From NCBI GenBank assembly GCA_034004685.1, contig JAVEWG010000009.1, positions 1-64,000 of the forward strand: a stretch of 64,000 nt of DNA, read 5' to 3'. The notes below the pieces were generated by a model. That model worked only from the letters and a program-made list of their open reading frames with translations, did not search any database and was not told the DNA's origin. Below are positions 17,828 through 26,026 of the stretch, piece after piece. Position 1 is the first letter of the stretch, and each line of letters begins with the position of its first letter. Source of the DNA: JAEUNX01 sp034004685 (GTDB lineage: Bacteria; Pseudomonadota; Gammaproteobacteria; Burkholderiales; Rhodocyclaceae). A program made the translations under genes and the position numbers.

Positions 17828-18795
17828 GCCGCTTCCGCCGGGATGCTCATTCCGGTGGCGTGGGCCCGCTTGAGGAGTTCCCAGTAGTAGCGGTAGGACG
17901 CCCGGTCGTGGAGCTTGCCGGCGTGGCTGGTGGGACCCCAGTCCCCGTCCTGGGCGGCGCTGACGATGGCAATGGCCTCTTCCACCTCGGAGAAATCCGG
18001 CCGCATGGCTTCGATGATGGGGCGGATCTGGTTGGGGTGGATGCTCCACATGCGGAGGAAGCCGAAACGGTTCCTGGCCAGCTCCGCGTCCTGCCGGATC
18101 AGGGCCAGGTCGTTGAGTTCGGTGGTGACGTTGTGGGCGGGCACCACCCCGTTGGCCAGGGCGGCGGCGGAGATTTCGCACTTGGCGCGGGTCACCAGGG
18201 GGTGCTCGAACTGCCCCGGGCTCTTCATGGCGGAACCGGGGATGGCCCCGTGGTGGGCGCTGACGAAGTCCATCAGGCCGAAGTCCAGGGATTCCACCCC
18301 AGGCAGGGCGGCGATCTGCCAGACTTCCCGCAGGGCCCCATGGGTTTCGATCAGGACATGCACCGGAATCCGGCGTTCGATGCCGTGGCGGCTTTCCTGA
18401 TCCCGCAAGGCGGCGATCTGGGCGGCTACTTCCGCGGCCGAACGGGGCTTGGGCAGGGTCAGGAAGGGTAGCCGTCGGCCTGCGATGGAAACCAGGATCT
18501 CCAGATCCTGCTCCCAGGCGGGGTGGAGAATGTCGTGGATGCGGGCACCCACCCGGCCATGGTGGTTGTCCGGCCCCATGATGAGCTCGGCGGCCATGGT
18601 GGCGTGCTCGGCTTCCGCGCCGGCCCGGGCGCCGTCCTCGCAATCGCAGGTGATGTCGAAGACCGGGCCCATCTCCTGTTGAATGGCCATGGCCTTTTTC
18701 ATGAGCTTTTCGCTGCCGGCGTAGTGGTCCACCACCGGCAGGATGGGAAAGGGTTGCTCACCCTGGAACAGGACGGCGTCGGGATGAAGGGCCAT
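17809..18795 (-). CDS. HpcH/HpaI aldolase family CoA-ester lyase (malyl-CoA lyase-like)
   Basis: A 328-aa member of the CitE/malyl-CoA lyase superfamily, which cleaves or forms C-C bonds of beta-hydroxyacyl-CoAs with Mg2+. Diagnostic segments are FDITCDCEDGARAG (metal-binding acidic loop), the IPVHVLIETHGAL strand and DFGLMDFVSAHHG. It is longer than CitE and close in length to L-malyl/beta-methylmalyl-CoA lyases. It lies downstream of mdh on the same strand but beyond a terminator, so it may need its own promoter or read-through. Position beside the TCA-cycle genes suggests a role in malate, glyoxylate and acetyl-CoA exchange; the exact substrate is inference. Confidence 0.85.
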   Translation of the reverse strand: MALHPDAVLFQGEQPFPILPVVDHYAGSEKLMKKAMAIQQEMGPVFDITCDCEDGARAGAEAEHATMAAELIMGPDNHHGRVGARIHDILHPAWEQDLEILVSIAGRRLPFLTLPKPRSAAEVAAQIAALRDQESRHGIERRIPVHVLIETHGALREVWQIAALPGVESLDFGLMDFVSAHHGAIPGSAMKSPGQFEHPLVTRAKCEISAAALANGVVPAHNVTTELNDLALIRQDAELARNRFGFLRMWSIHPNQIRPIIEAMRPDFSEVEEAIAIVSAAQDGDWGPTSHAGKLHDRASYRYYWELLKRAHATGMSIPAEAAQRFFA

Positions 18796-18831
18796 GGGAA
18801 TTTCCTAGCAATTCGATCGGGCAAGATTAAC

Positions 18832-18857
18832 AAAAAAGGCGGGGCCGAAGCCCCGCC
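18832..18857 (-). terminator. Strong rho-independent terminator after mdh
   Basis: Minus strand: GGCGGGGC, loop TTCG, GCCCCGCC, then TTTTTT. An eight-base-pair stem with a stable UUCG tetraloop, 28 bases past the mdh stop. Confidence 0.93.
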
Positions 18858-18885
18858 TGGGATACCGCCGGAAGGTGGCCGAGGA

Positions 18886-19878
18886 TCAGGCCAGCAGATC
18901 CTTCACCCCGTCCCGCTCTTCCAGCAGTTCGTTCAGGGTGTGGGTCATGCGCTCCCGGGAGAACTCGTCGATCTCCAGGCCCTGGACGATCTTGTACTCG
19001 CCATTTTCGGTGGTCACCGGGAAGCCGTAGATGATGCCCTCGGGGATGCCGTAGGAACCATCGGAGGGGATGCCCATGGTGACCCATTCGCCGTTGGTGC
19101 CCAGCACCCAGTCACGGATGTGGCCGATGGCGGCATTGGCGGCGGAAGCGGCGGAGGACAGGCCCCGGGCTTCGATGATGGCGGCGCCACGCTTGCCCAC
19201 GGTGGGCAGGAAGACGTCCTTGTTCCAGGCTGCGTCGTTGATCAGGGTCCTGACGCTGTCGCCGTTGGAGCTCACGAAGCGGTAGTCGGCGTACATGGTG
19301 GGGGAGTGGTTGCCCCACACCACCAGGTTCTTCAGGCTGGAGACTTCACGGCCGGACTTGAGGGCGAGTTGGGAGAGGGCCCGGTTGTGGTCCAGGCGCA
19401 GCATGCCGGTGAAGTTTTTGGCCGGCACGCGGCCGTACTTCTGGGCGGTTTTCATGGCGATGTAGGCATTGGTGTTGCAAGGATTGCCCACCACCAGCAC
19501 CTTGCAGTTGGGATCGGCGTACTGGCCGATGGCTGCGCCCTGCACGGTGAAGATCTTGGCGTTTTCGGTCAGCAGGTCCTTGCGCTCCATGCCGGGGCCC
19601 CGGGGACGCGCGCCCACCAGCAGGGCCACCTGGGCGTCCTTGAAGGCGACGTTGGGATCGTCGGTGGCGATCATGCCGGCCAGCAGCGGGAAGGCGCAGT
19701 CTTCCAGTTCCATCATCACGCCCTTGACGGCCTTCTGGGCCTGGGGCAGATCCAGCAACTGGAGGATCACGGGCTGGTCTTTGCCCAGCATTTCGCCACT
19801 GGCGATGCGGAACAGGAGGCTGTAACCAATCTGGCCGGCGGCGCCGGTGACGGCGACACGAACGGGGGCTTTGCTCAT
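18886..19878 (-). CDS. mdh: Malate dehydrogenase
   Basis: A 330-aa NAD-dependent malate dehydrogenase of the long (type 2, cytosolic-like) group common in betaproteobacteria. It interconverts malate and oxaloacetate in the TCA cycle. The dinucleotide motif TGAAGQIG is at 11-18, the substrate-loop arginines are in RPRGPGMERKDLL near 91-103, and the catalytic histidine is in VWGNHSPTMY. AGGAG lies eight bases before the ATG. It is divergent from the gntR/sdh side, with a shared 230-base regulatory region, and ends at a strong terminator. Confidence 0.97.
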   Translation of the reverse strand: MSKAPVRVAVTGAAGQIGYSLLFRIASGEMLGKDQPVILQLLDLPQAQKAVKGVMMELEDCAFPLLAGMIATDDPNVAFKDAQVALLVGARPRGPGMERKDLLTENAKIFTVQGAAIGQYADPNCKVLVVGNPCNTNAYIAMKTAQKYGRVPAKNFTGMLRLDHNRALSQLALKSGREVSSLKNLVVWGNHSPTMYADYRFVSSNGDSVRTLINDAAWNKDVFLPTVGKRGAAIIEARGLSSAASAANAAIGHIRDWVLGTNGEWVTMGIPSDGSYGIPEGIIYGFPVTTENGEYKIVQGLEIDEFSRERMTHTLNELLEERDGVKDLLA

Positions 19879-20046
19879 CGAAGGACTCCTAAGCAGAGAT
19901 GAAAGATGTACGGAAAGCCTCGTGGCTCAGCCATGGTGGCTGTTGGCCCCGGGCAAAAAAGCGACCGATATGTTACCGCGAAGAGGCATTGCTACGGGAA
20001 AATAATGGCGTAAATGGAAATGCTGACCATTAAACATATGTAAGTT

Positions 20047-20070
20047 GTCTTATATAAGTCATAAGATGAC
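20047..20070. promoter_or_regulatory. Candidate operator between mdh and gntR
   Basis: An AT-rich island in GC-rich DNA. GTCTTAT-ATAAGTC (20047-20060) is a 14-base near-perfect palindrome whose core CTTATATAAG is perfect. A related half-site, ATAAGATGAC (20061-20070), follows at once. Such spaced short palindromes are typical GntR/HutC operators. A run of ten T residues (20083-20092) lies between it and the gntR start. Confidence 0.5.
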
Positions 20071-20108
20071 GATTGGACGCTCTTTTTTTTTTGTGGTGAA
20101 ATACGGCG

Positions 20109-20837
20109 ATGGTTCAAGAATCGCCCACATTCAGTCCGCTTTACCGCCAGATCAAGGGCCTGATCATGCAGGCCCTGGAGTCGGGCGAGTGGCGTCCTGG
20201 CCAGGCGATTCCGAGTGAGCAGGAGTTGGCCCAGCGGTTCAATGTTTCCCAGGGAACGGTACGCAAGGCGGTAGATGAGATGGCTGCCGATAACTTGCTG
20301 ATCCGCAAGCAGGGCAAAGGCACTTTCGTGGCGAGTCACAACGACCCCCGGGCCCTGTTTCGTTTCTTACGCCTGGTGCCGGTGGATGGGCAGCTGGAGC
20401 AGCCCCAGAGCGTACCCCTGGAATGCTGGCGGGCCAAGGCGGGGCAGGAAGCCTCCCGCATGCTGGCCATCGAACTGGGTGCTCCGATCATCATCGTGCG
20501 GCGGCTGTTGAAGTTTTCCAGCCGGCCGGTGGTGATCGACGAAATCTATCTGCCGGGAGAGCAGTTTCCCGGCCTGACCCTGGAAACCCTCCAGGAGTGG
20601 TCCAGTTCTCTTTACGGCTTGTTCGAGAGCCGCTTCGGGGTGCGCATGATTCGTGCTCAGGAGCGTATTCGGGCGGTCTCCGCCGATCGTTCCACGGCGG
20701 AGGTTCTGCGGGTGGCCGAGGGGACGCCCCTGCTGTCGGTGGAGCGTCTGACCTTCAGCTATGGCGACAAGCCGGTGGAGTGGCGGCGAGGTCTGTATTC
20801 CACTGAGAACCACTATTATCTGAATGAATTGAATTGA
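20109..20837 (+). CDS. GntR family (HutC subfamily) transcriptional regulator
   Basis: A 242-aa regulator with an N-terminal winged helix-turn-helix (residues about 10-75, LYRQIKGLIMQALESGEW to KQGKGTFVA, with the recognition region SQGTVRKAVDEM). A UTRA ligand-binding domain follows (about 95-235, ending LTFSYGDKPVEWRRGLY). HutC-type proteins bind a small metabolite and repress adjacent genes. Placed between mdh and sdhC, it most likely senses a TCA-cycle-related metabolite and controls mdh, sdh or both; the ligand is unknown. A palindromic AT-rich site lies just upstream of its own start. Confidence 0.92.
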   Translation: MVQESPTFSPLYRQIKGLIMQALESGEWRPGQAIPSEQELAQRFNVSQGTVRKAVDEMAADNLLIRKQGKGTFVASHNDPRALFRFLRLVPVDGQLEQPQSVPLECWRAKAGQEASRMLAIELGAPIIIVRRLLKFSSRPVVIDEIYLPGEQFPGLTLETLQEWSSSLYGLFESRFGVRMIRAQERIRAVSADRSTAEVLRVAEGTPLLSVERLTFSYGDKPVEWRRGLYSTENHYYLNELN

Positions 20838-20887
20838 GCCGGATGGCGGGTTTGTCTGGTTCGTGAAGTGGGTGTTTTGGGAGAACA

Positions 20888-20907
20888 GGCGGGCTCACCA
20901 GCCCGCC
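20888..20907 (+). terminator. Stem-loop between gntR and sdhC
   Basis: GGCGGGCT, loop CACC, AGCCCGCC form a perfect 8-bp stem followed by ATTTAGTT, not a clean T-run. It sits 22 bases before the sdhC start, so it could be a weak terminator or attenuator, or an RNA-stabilising hairpin for the sdh message. Confidence 0.45.
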
Positions 20908-20929
20908 ATTTAGTTGAGGGGAAAACAAG

Positions 20930-21319
20930 ATGTCAGAAGTGACAGTGCGAAAGGAGCGCCCGAAGTTCCTGGCGCTCAACGAGATCCGGCTGCCCTTGCC
21001 GGGTTTTGTTTCGATTCTTCACCGGGTCAGCGGCGCGGGCCTGTTCCTGTGCCTGCCGTTGTTGCTGGCTTTGTTCGGCAAGAGTCTCGGTTCGCCGGAG
21101 TCTTTCGCGAGTTACAAGGAATGCGTCGCCAATCCCCTGGCAAAGCTGGTTCTGCTGGGATTGCTGTGGGCCTATCTGCACCACTTCTGTGCTGGCATCC
21201 GCTTCCTGCTGCTGGATATGCACCAAGGCCTGGATTTACCCAAGGCGCGTAGCTCTGCCCGCCTGGTGTTGATCGTCAGCCTGGCGCTGACTGCGTTGAT
21301 CGGGGTGAAACTATGGTGA
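20930..21319 (+). CDS. sdhC: Succinate dehydrogenase cytochrome b556 subunit
   Basis: A 129-aa membrane anchor of complex II with three hydrophobic segments. The N-terminal LHRVSGAG motif is the usual quinone-site region, and AYLHHFCAGIRFLLLD carries the heme-ligand histidine segment. In many SdhC proteins the second histidine of GIRH is conserved; here it is Phe. AGGGG lies upstream of ATG 20930. The final bases overlap sdhD by seven. Confidence 0.95.
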   Translation: MSEVTVRKERPKFLALNEIRLPLPGFVSILHRVSGAGLFLCLPLLLALFGKSLGSPESFASYKECVANPLAKLVLLGLLWAYLHHFCAGIRFLLLDMHQGLDLPKARSSARLVLIVSLALTALIGVKLW

Positions 21320-21660
21320 ACAAGATTTTGGTGGGGGCCCATTACGGCTTCCGGGATTGGCTGGGACAGCGGGTCACCGCCGTGGTGATGGCGCTCTACA
21401 CGGTGATCTTCGCCGTCAATGCCCTGTTGCTGCCGGAAATGAGCTTCGAGGCCTGGCACGGCATGTTCAGCGGCAGTTTCATGCGCTTTGCCACCTTCCT
21501 GTTCTTCATGTCCCTTTTCTATCACGCCTGGGTTGGCGTCCGTGACATCTTCATGGACTACATCAAGCCGGTTGGGGTGCGCCTGGTGCTGCACGTCATC
21601 GTGATTCTTCTGCTCGTCGGCTACGCCGGCTGGGCTGCCCAGATTCTTTGGAGGCTCTAA
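21313..21660 (+). CDS. sdhD: Succinate dehydrogenase membrane anchor subunit
   Basis: A 115-aa second membrane anchor with three predicted helices. YHAWVGVRDIFMDYIKP is the SdhD signature containing a candidate heme-ligand His and the conserved Asp-Tyr near the quinone site. It overlaps sdhC and ends two bases before sdhA, indicating tight coupling for assembly of the complex. Confidence 0.95.
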   Translation: MVNKILVGAHYGFRDWLGQRVTAVVMALYTVIFAVNALLLPEMSFEAWHGMFSGSFMRFATFLFFMSLFYHAWVGVRDIFMDYIKPVGVRLVLHVIVILLLVGYAGWAAQILWRL

Positions 21661-21662
21661 GC

Positions 21663-23456
21663 GTGAAAGTCGCAAAGCGTACCTTTGATGCGGTCATTGT
21701 CGGCGCCGGTGGCGCCGGTCTGCGAGCCGCCCTGCAGCTATCCGAGGCGGGCCTTAAAACCGCCGTTCTGACCAAGGTGTTTCCCACCCGTTCCCACACC
21801 GTGGCGGCCCAGGGCGGTGTTGCCGCGTCCTTGGGCAATTCCACCGAGGACAACTGGCACTGGCACATGTACGACACCGTGAAGGGGTCCGACTGGCTGG
21901 GGGATCAGGACGCCATCGAATTCATGTGCAAGAAGGCCAATGAGGTCGTGGTGGAGCTTGAGCACTACGGCATGCCTTTCGACCGTACCGACAACGGCAA
22001 GATCTATCAGCGGCCCTTCGGCGGCCACTCCATGAACTACGGCCAGTCGCCGGTGATGCGCTCCTGTGCCGCCGCCGACCGTACCGGCCACGCCATGTTG
22101 CATGCCCTCTATCAGCGCAACGTCCGGGCCAATACCCAGTTCTTCGTGGAATGGATGGCCCTGGACCTGATCCGCGACGCGGATGGCGACGTGCTGGGGG
22201 TCACCGCCATGGAAATGGAAACCGGCGAGGTTTCCATCTTCCACGCCAAGGCCACCATCTTTGCCACCGGCGGTTCCGGCCGGATCTATTACAGTTCCAC
22301 CAACGCCTTCATCAACACCGGTGACGGGGTGGGCATGGCGGCGCGGGCCGGCATTCCCCTGGAAGACATGGAGTTCTGGCAATTCCACCCCACCGGGGTG
22401 GCGGGCGCCGGGGTGCTCATCACCGAAGGGGTGCGGGGCGAGGGCGGCATCCTGCGCAATGCCTCCGGCGAGCGCTTCATGGAACGTTACGCGCCCAACC
22501 TGAAGGATCTGGCCTCCCGGGACGTGGTGTCCCGCTCCATGGTCACCGAGATCAACGAAGGCCGTGGCTGTGGTCCCGACAAGGACCACGTCCTGCTGGA
22601 TATCACCCACCTGTCCCCCGAGACCATCATGAAGCGCCTGCCCGGCATTCGTGAGATCTCCATCCAGTTCGCCGGCGTGGATCCCATCAAGGCGCCGATC
22701 CCGGTGGTGCCCACCTGTCACTACCAGATGGGCGGCATCCCCACCAACTACAAGGGCCAGGTGGTGGTGCCCAAGGACGGCAACCCCAATGCTCCGGTGA
22801 AGGGTTTCTATGCCGCCGGGGAGTGCGCCTGTGCGTCGGTGCACGGGGCCAACCGCCTGGGCACCAACTCCCTCCTGGATCTGCTGGTGTTCGGTAAGTC
22901 CGCGGGCGAGAGCGTGGTGGCCGACTTCCAGTCGGGCGACCTGAGCCTCAAGCCCCTGCCCGAGGATGCGGCGGATGTTTCCCTGGCCCGTCTGGCGCGC
23001 CTGGAAAATCAGAAGAATGGCGAGAACGTGCATGAAGTCCGTCTGGCCATGCAGCGCACCATGCAGAAACACGCCGGGGTGTTCCGCTTTGACGATCTGC
23101 TCAAGGAGGGCGTTCAGAGCATCCTGGCCGTGGCCGAACGGGCCAAGACGACCGAGATCTCCGACAAATCCCAGGTCTGGAACACCGCCCGCCTGGAGGC
23201 CCTGGAACTGGACAACCTGATCGAAGTGGCCAAGGCCACCATGATCTCCGCCGAGGCCCGCAAGGAATCTCGTGGCGCCCATGTGCGGGACGATGCTCCG
23301 GACACCCCGGAACGCCCGAACGGCCGCAACGACGACGAGTGGCTGAAGCACACCCTGTGGTACAGCGAGGGCAATCGCCTCGACTACAAGCCGGTGAACC
23401 TCAAGCCCCTGTCGGATAACGTGGAACCCATCGCCCTGGCCAAGCGGACCTACTAA
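21663..23456 (+). CDS. sdhA: Succinate dehydrogenase flavoprotein subunit
   Basis: A 597-aa flavoprotein that oxidises succinate to fumarate. I chose GTG 21663 because GGAGG precedes it and the dinucleotide motif VIVGAGGAGL then sits at residues 11-20. His45 in FPTRSHTVAAQGG is the residue that covalently carries FAD. EFWQFHPTGVAGAGVLITEG and the RxxxHGANRLGTNSLLDL-like C-terminal stretch supply substrate and FAD contacts. It is co-transcribed with sdhCD and sdhB. The covalent flavin requires SdhE, encoded just after sdhB. Confidence 0.97.
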   Translation: MKVAKRTFDAVIVGAGGAGLRAALQLSEAGLKTAVLTKVFPTRSHTVAAQGGVAASLGNSTEDNWHWHMYDTVKGSDWLGDQDAIEFMCKKANEVVVELEHYGMPFDRTDNGKIYQRPFGGHSMNYGQSPVMRSCAAADRTGHAMLHALYQRNVRANTQFFVEWMALDLIRDADGDVLGVTAMEMETGEVSIFHAKATIFATGGSGRIYYSSTNAFINTGDGVGMAARAGIPLEDMEFWQFHPTGVAGAGVLITEGVRGEGGILRNASGERFMERYAPNLKDLASRDVVSRSMVTEINEGRGCGPDKDHVLLDITHLSPETIMKRLPGIREISIQFAGVDPIKAPIPVVPTCHYQMGGIPTNYKGQVVVPKDGNPNAPVKGFYAAGECACASVHGANRLGTNSLLDLLVFGKSAGESVVADFQSGDLSLKPLPEDAADVSLARLARLENQKNGENVHEVRLAMQRTMQKHAGVFRFDDLLKEGVQSILAVAERAKTTEISDKSQVWNTARLEALELDNLIEVAKATMISAEARKESRGAHVRDDAPDTPERPNGRNDDEWLKHTLWYSEGNRLDYKPVNLKPLSDNVEPIALAKRTY

Positions 23457-23474
23457 GGTGGGTGGAGATAAGAA

Positions 23475-24185
23475 ATGACCAAGCGTACTGTCAAATTTTC
23501 GATTTACCGTTTTGATCCGGACAAGGACGAAAAGCCTTACATGCAGGACATCGAGGTGGAACTGGAAGCTTCCGACAAGAAGCTTCTGGACGCCTTGGTG
23601 CGCTTGAAGGTAAAGGATGATTCCCTGTCCTTCCGGCGCTCCTGCCGGGAAGGGGTGTGCGGCTCCGACGCCATGAACATCAACGGCAAGAATGGCCTGG
23701 CCTGTCTGACCGACGTGGATAGCCTGTCCCAACCCATCAAGCTGCGGCCCTTGCCGGGCCTGCCGGTGATCCGCGACATGATCGTGGACATGACCCAGTT
23801 CTTCAAGCAATACCACTCCATCAAGCCTTATCTGGTGAACGATGAGCCCGCTCCCGAGCGGGAGCGTCTCCAGACGCCGGAGGACCGGGAGGAACTGAAT
23901 GGGCTCTACGAGTGCATTCTGTGCGCCTGTTGTTCCACGTCCTGTCCTTCCTTCTGGTGGAATCCGGACAAGTTCGTGGGCCCGGCCGGGCTTCTGGCGG
24001 CCTACCGTTTCCTGGCGGATACCCGGGATCAGGCCGCCAATGAGCGTCTGGATAATCTGGAAGATCCCTATCGGCTGTTCCGTTGCCACACCATCATGAA
24101 CTGCGTTGACGTTTGCCCGAAGGGTCTCAACCCGACCCGGGCGATCGGCAAGATCAAGGACATGATGGTGCGTCGGGCGGTATGA
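23475..24185 (+). CDS. sdhB: Succinate dehydrogenase iron-sulfur subunit
   Basis: A 236-aa iron-sulfur subunit that passes electrons from SdhA to the quinone site. The [2Fe-2S] ligands are Cys57, Cys62, Asp65 and Cys77 (SCREGVCGSD ... GLAC). CILCACCSTSCP and CHTIMNCVDVCPKGLNP bind the [4Fe-4S] and [3Fe-4S] centres. All cluster ligands are present. It lies 18 bases after sdhA with GGTGGAGA upstream. Confidence 0.97.
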   Translation: MTKRTVKFSIYRFDPDKDEKPYMQDIEVELEASDKKLLDALVRLKVKDDSLSFRRSCREGVCGSDAMNINGKNGLACLTDVDSLSQPIKLRPLPGLPVIRDMIVDMTQFFKQYHSIKPYLVNDEPAPERERLQTPEDREELNGLYECILCACCSTSCPSFWWNPDKFVGPAGLLAAYRFLADTRDQAANERLDNLEDPYRLFRCHTIMNCVDVCPKGLNPTRAIGKIKDMMVRRAV

Positions 24186-24279
24186 GCTCGCAGGGTCACC
24201 CCGGGGGCGGATGCTCCCGCCTGACCGGGGTGGGGCAGGGGGAGCGCGGGGCAGGGTTCCGCGGGCCAAGGGTGTCCCA

Positions 24280-24516
24280 ATGAGCATGCATCGCGGACGC
24301 GTGCGTTGGCACTGCAGGCGAGCCTTGCTGGAGCTGGATCTGGTATTCACGCGTTTCCTCGAGCGGGATTTCGATGGACTTTCGGAAGCCCAGCTGGCTG
24401 ATCTGGAGGAGCTGCTGCTGTGCGAGGATCACGACCTGTGGGCCATGGTCAACGGAAGCAAGCCTTGCACGGTGGAGCGTTGGGCGGGATTGATCGGGAT
24501 GTTGCGCACGGCGTGA
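24280..24516 (+). CDS. sdhE: SdhE, FAD assembly factor (variant RGxxE motif)
   Basis: A 78-aa protein of the Sdh5/SdhE (YgfY, DUF339) family that promotes covalent attachment of FAD to SdhA. The start at ATG 24280 gives family length; the longer frame upstream has a GC-rich, non-conserved leader. The helical pattern is clear (RVRWHCRRALLELD, then FLERDFDGLSEAQ, LLLCEDHDLWAMVNG). The motif usually written RGxxE reads R-A-L-L-E, so the glycine is alanine. It sits between sdhB and gltA, a very common position. Confidence 0.92.
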   Translation: MSMHRGRVRWHCRRALLELDLVFTRFLERDFDGLSEAQLADLEELLLCEDHDLWAMVNGSKPCTVERWAGLIGMLRTA

Positions 24517-24573
24517 CTCCCGGCTTGAAGGGAAGTAATTAGGATTCAATACGGGCAAATAAAGGGACGAATC

Positions 24574-25866
24574 ATGAGCACTGCACGCAACGCCACCCTT
24601 ACGGTCGACGGTAACACCGTCGAATTTCCGATCATGTCTGGAACCCACGGCAGCGATGTGATCGACATCCGCTCCCTGGGGGCAAAGACCGGGTTGTTCA
24701 CCTACGATTCCGGTTTCTTGTCCACTGCCAGTTGCAAGTCAGCCGTCACCTTCATCGACGGCGACAAGGGTGAGCTGCTTTACCGCGGCTATCCCATCGA
24801 GCAGCTGGCGGAGCAGTGTTCCTTCCTGGAAGTGGCCTATCTGCTGAAGAACGGCGAACTGCCCAACGCACAGCAGAAGTTCGACTTCGAGAACACCATC
24901 AAGAGCCACACGATGGTGCACGACCAGCTGACCCGCTTCTACAGCGGCTTCCGGCGGGATGCCCACCCCATGGCGGTGATGGTGGGGGTGGTGGGGGCCC
25001 TTTCCGCGTTCTACCATGATGCGATGGACCACTCCGATGCGATGCACCGCAGCATCAGCTTCAATCGCATCGTGGCCAAGCTGCCCACCATCGTGGCCAT
25101 GGCTTACAAGTACAACATGGGCCAGCCCTTCATGTACCCCCGCAACGATCTGGGGTACACCGCCAACTTCATGCACATGATGTTCGGCACGCCTTGTGAG
25201 CGCTACGAACCCAATCCCGTACTGGTGCGGGCGCTGGACGTGATTTTCACCCTCCATGCCGACCACGAGCAGAACGCCTCCACCTCCACGGTGCGTCTGG
25301 CGGGCTCTTCCGGCGCCAACCCCTTCGCCTGCATCTCCGCCGGTATCGCCTGTCTGTGGGGTCCGTCCCACGGCGGGGCCAACGAGGCCTGTCTGGAAAT
25401 GCTGGAGGAGATCGGCGACGTGTCCCGGGTCGGGGAGTTCATTGCCCGGGCCAAGGACAAGAACGACAGCTTCAAGCTGATGGGATTCGGCCACCGGGTC
25501 TACAAGAATTTCGATCCCCGCGCCAAGCTCATGGGCAAGGTCTGCGGCGAAGTGCTGGCCGAACTGGGTCTGGAGAACGATCGCCTGTTCAAGCTGGCCC
25601 AGAAGCTGGAAAAGATCGCCTTGGAAGACGAGTATTTCGTGGAGAAGAAGCTCTACCCCAACGTGGACTTCTACTCCGGCATCGTCCAGAAGGCCCTGGG
25701 CATTCCCACCTCCATGTTCACCTGCATCTTCGCCCTGGCGCGCACGGTGGGCTGGATGACCCAATGGGAAGAAATGATCACCGATCCGGAATACAAGATC
25801 GGTCGTCCGAGGCAGCTTTACGTCGGCGCAGCCAGCCGCAACGTTGTGCCCATCGAGCAACGTTGA
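24574..25866 (+). CDS. gltA: Citrate synthase (type II-like, hexameric)
   Basis: A 430-aa citrate synthase that condenses oxaloacetate with acetyl-CoA. The active-site segments are intact: ADHEQNAS and GFGHRVYKNFDPRA carry the two histidines and NVDFYSGIV the aspartate. The long N-terminal domain (about 50 residues, with the beta-rich TLTVDGNTVEFPI) is typical of the NADH-sensitive Gram-negative enzyme. A terminator follows 46 bases after the stop, separating gltA from sucA. Confidence 0.97.
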   Translation: MSTARNATLTVDGNTVEFPIMSGTHGSDVIDIRSLGAKTGLFTYDSGFLSTASCKSAVTFIDGDKGELLYRGYPIEQLAEQCSFLEVAYLLKNGELPNAQQKFDFENTIKSHTMVHDQLTRFYSGFRRDAHPMAVMVGVVGALSAFYHDAMDHSDAMHRSISFNRIVAKLPTIVAMAYKYNMGQPFMYPRNDLGYTANFMHMMFGTPCERYEPNPVLVRALDVIFTLHADHEQNASTSTVRLAGSSGANPFACISAGIACLWGPSHGGANEACLEMLEEIGDVSRVGEFIARAKDKNDSFKLMGFGHRVYKNFDPRAKLMGKVCGEVLAELGLENDRLFKLAQKLEKIALEDEYFVEKKLYPNVDFYSGIVQKALGIPTSMFTCIFALARTVGWMTQWEEMITDPEYKIGRPRQLYVGAASRNVVPIEQR

Positions 25867-25912
25867 TGCACTGAAAGCGATGGGGAGAGAAGGAAGCAGG
25901 CACTAGTGCGAG

Positions 25913-25949
25913 ACGGGATGACCAAAGGCAGGGCGGTCATCCCGTTTTT
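25913..25949 (+). terminator. Terminator between gltA and sucA
   Basis: ACGGGATGACC (25913-25923) pairs perfectly with GGTCATCCCGT (25935-25945), and the T-run continues to 25949. Eleven base pairs. Confidence 0.9.
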
Positions 25950-26026
25950 CTTGATCGGCACCGATGCTCAATTCCACCAGATCACCAGTTCAAACAGAAC
26001 TACTCAACGTAGTCAGGTGACTAAAA

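Noticed and set aside
15170..18643. Very long minus-strand open frame across the alkB-ygiQ gap and ygiQ
   Set aside because: Mostly antisense to ygiQ in a GC-rich genome, where the opposite frame rarely meets stops. Composition is Gly/Pro/Arg/His-rich with no domain.
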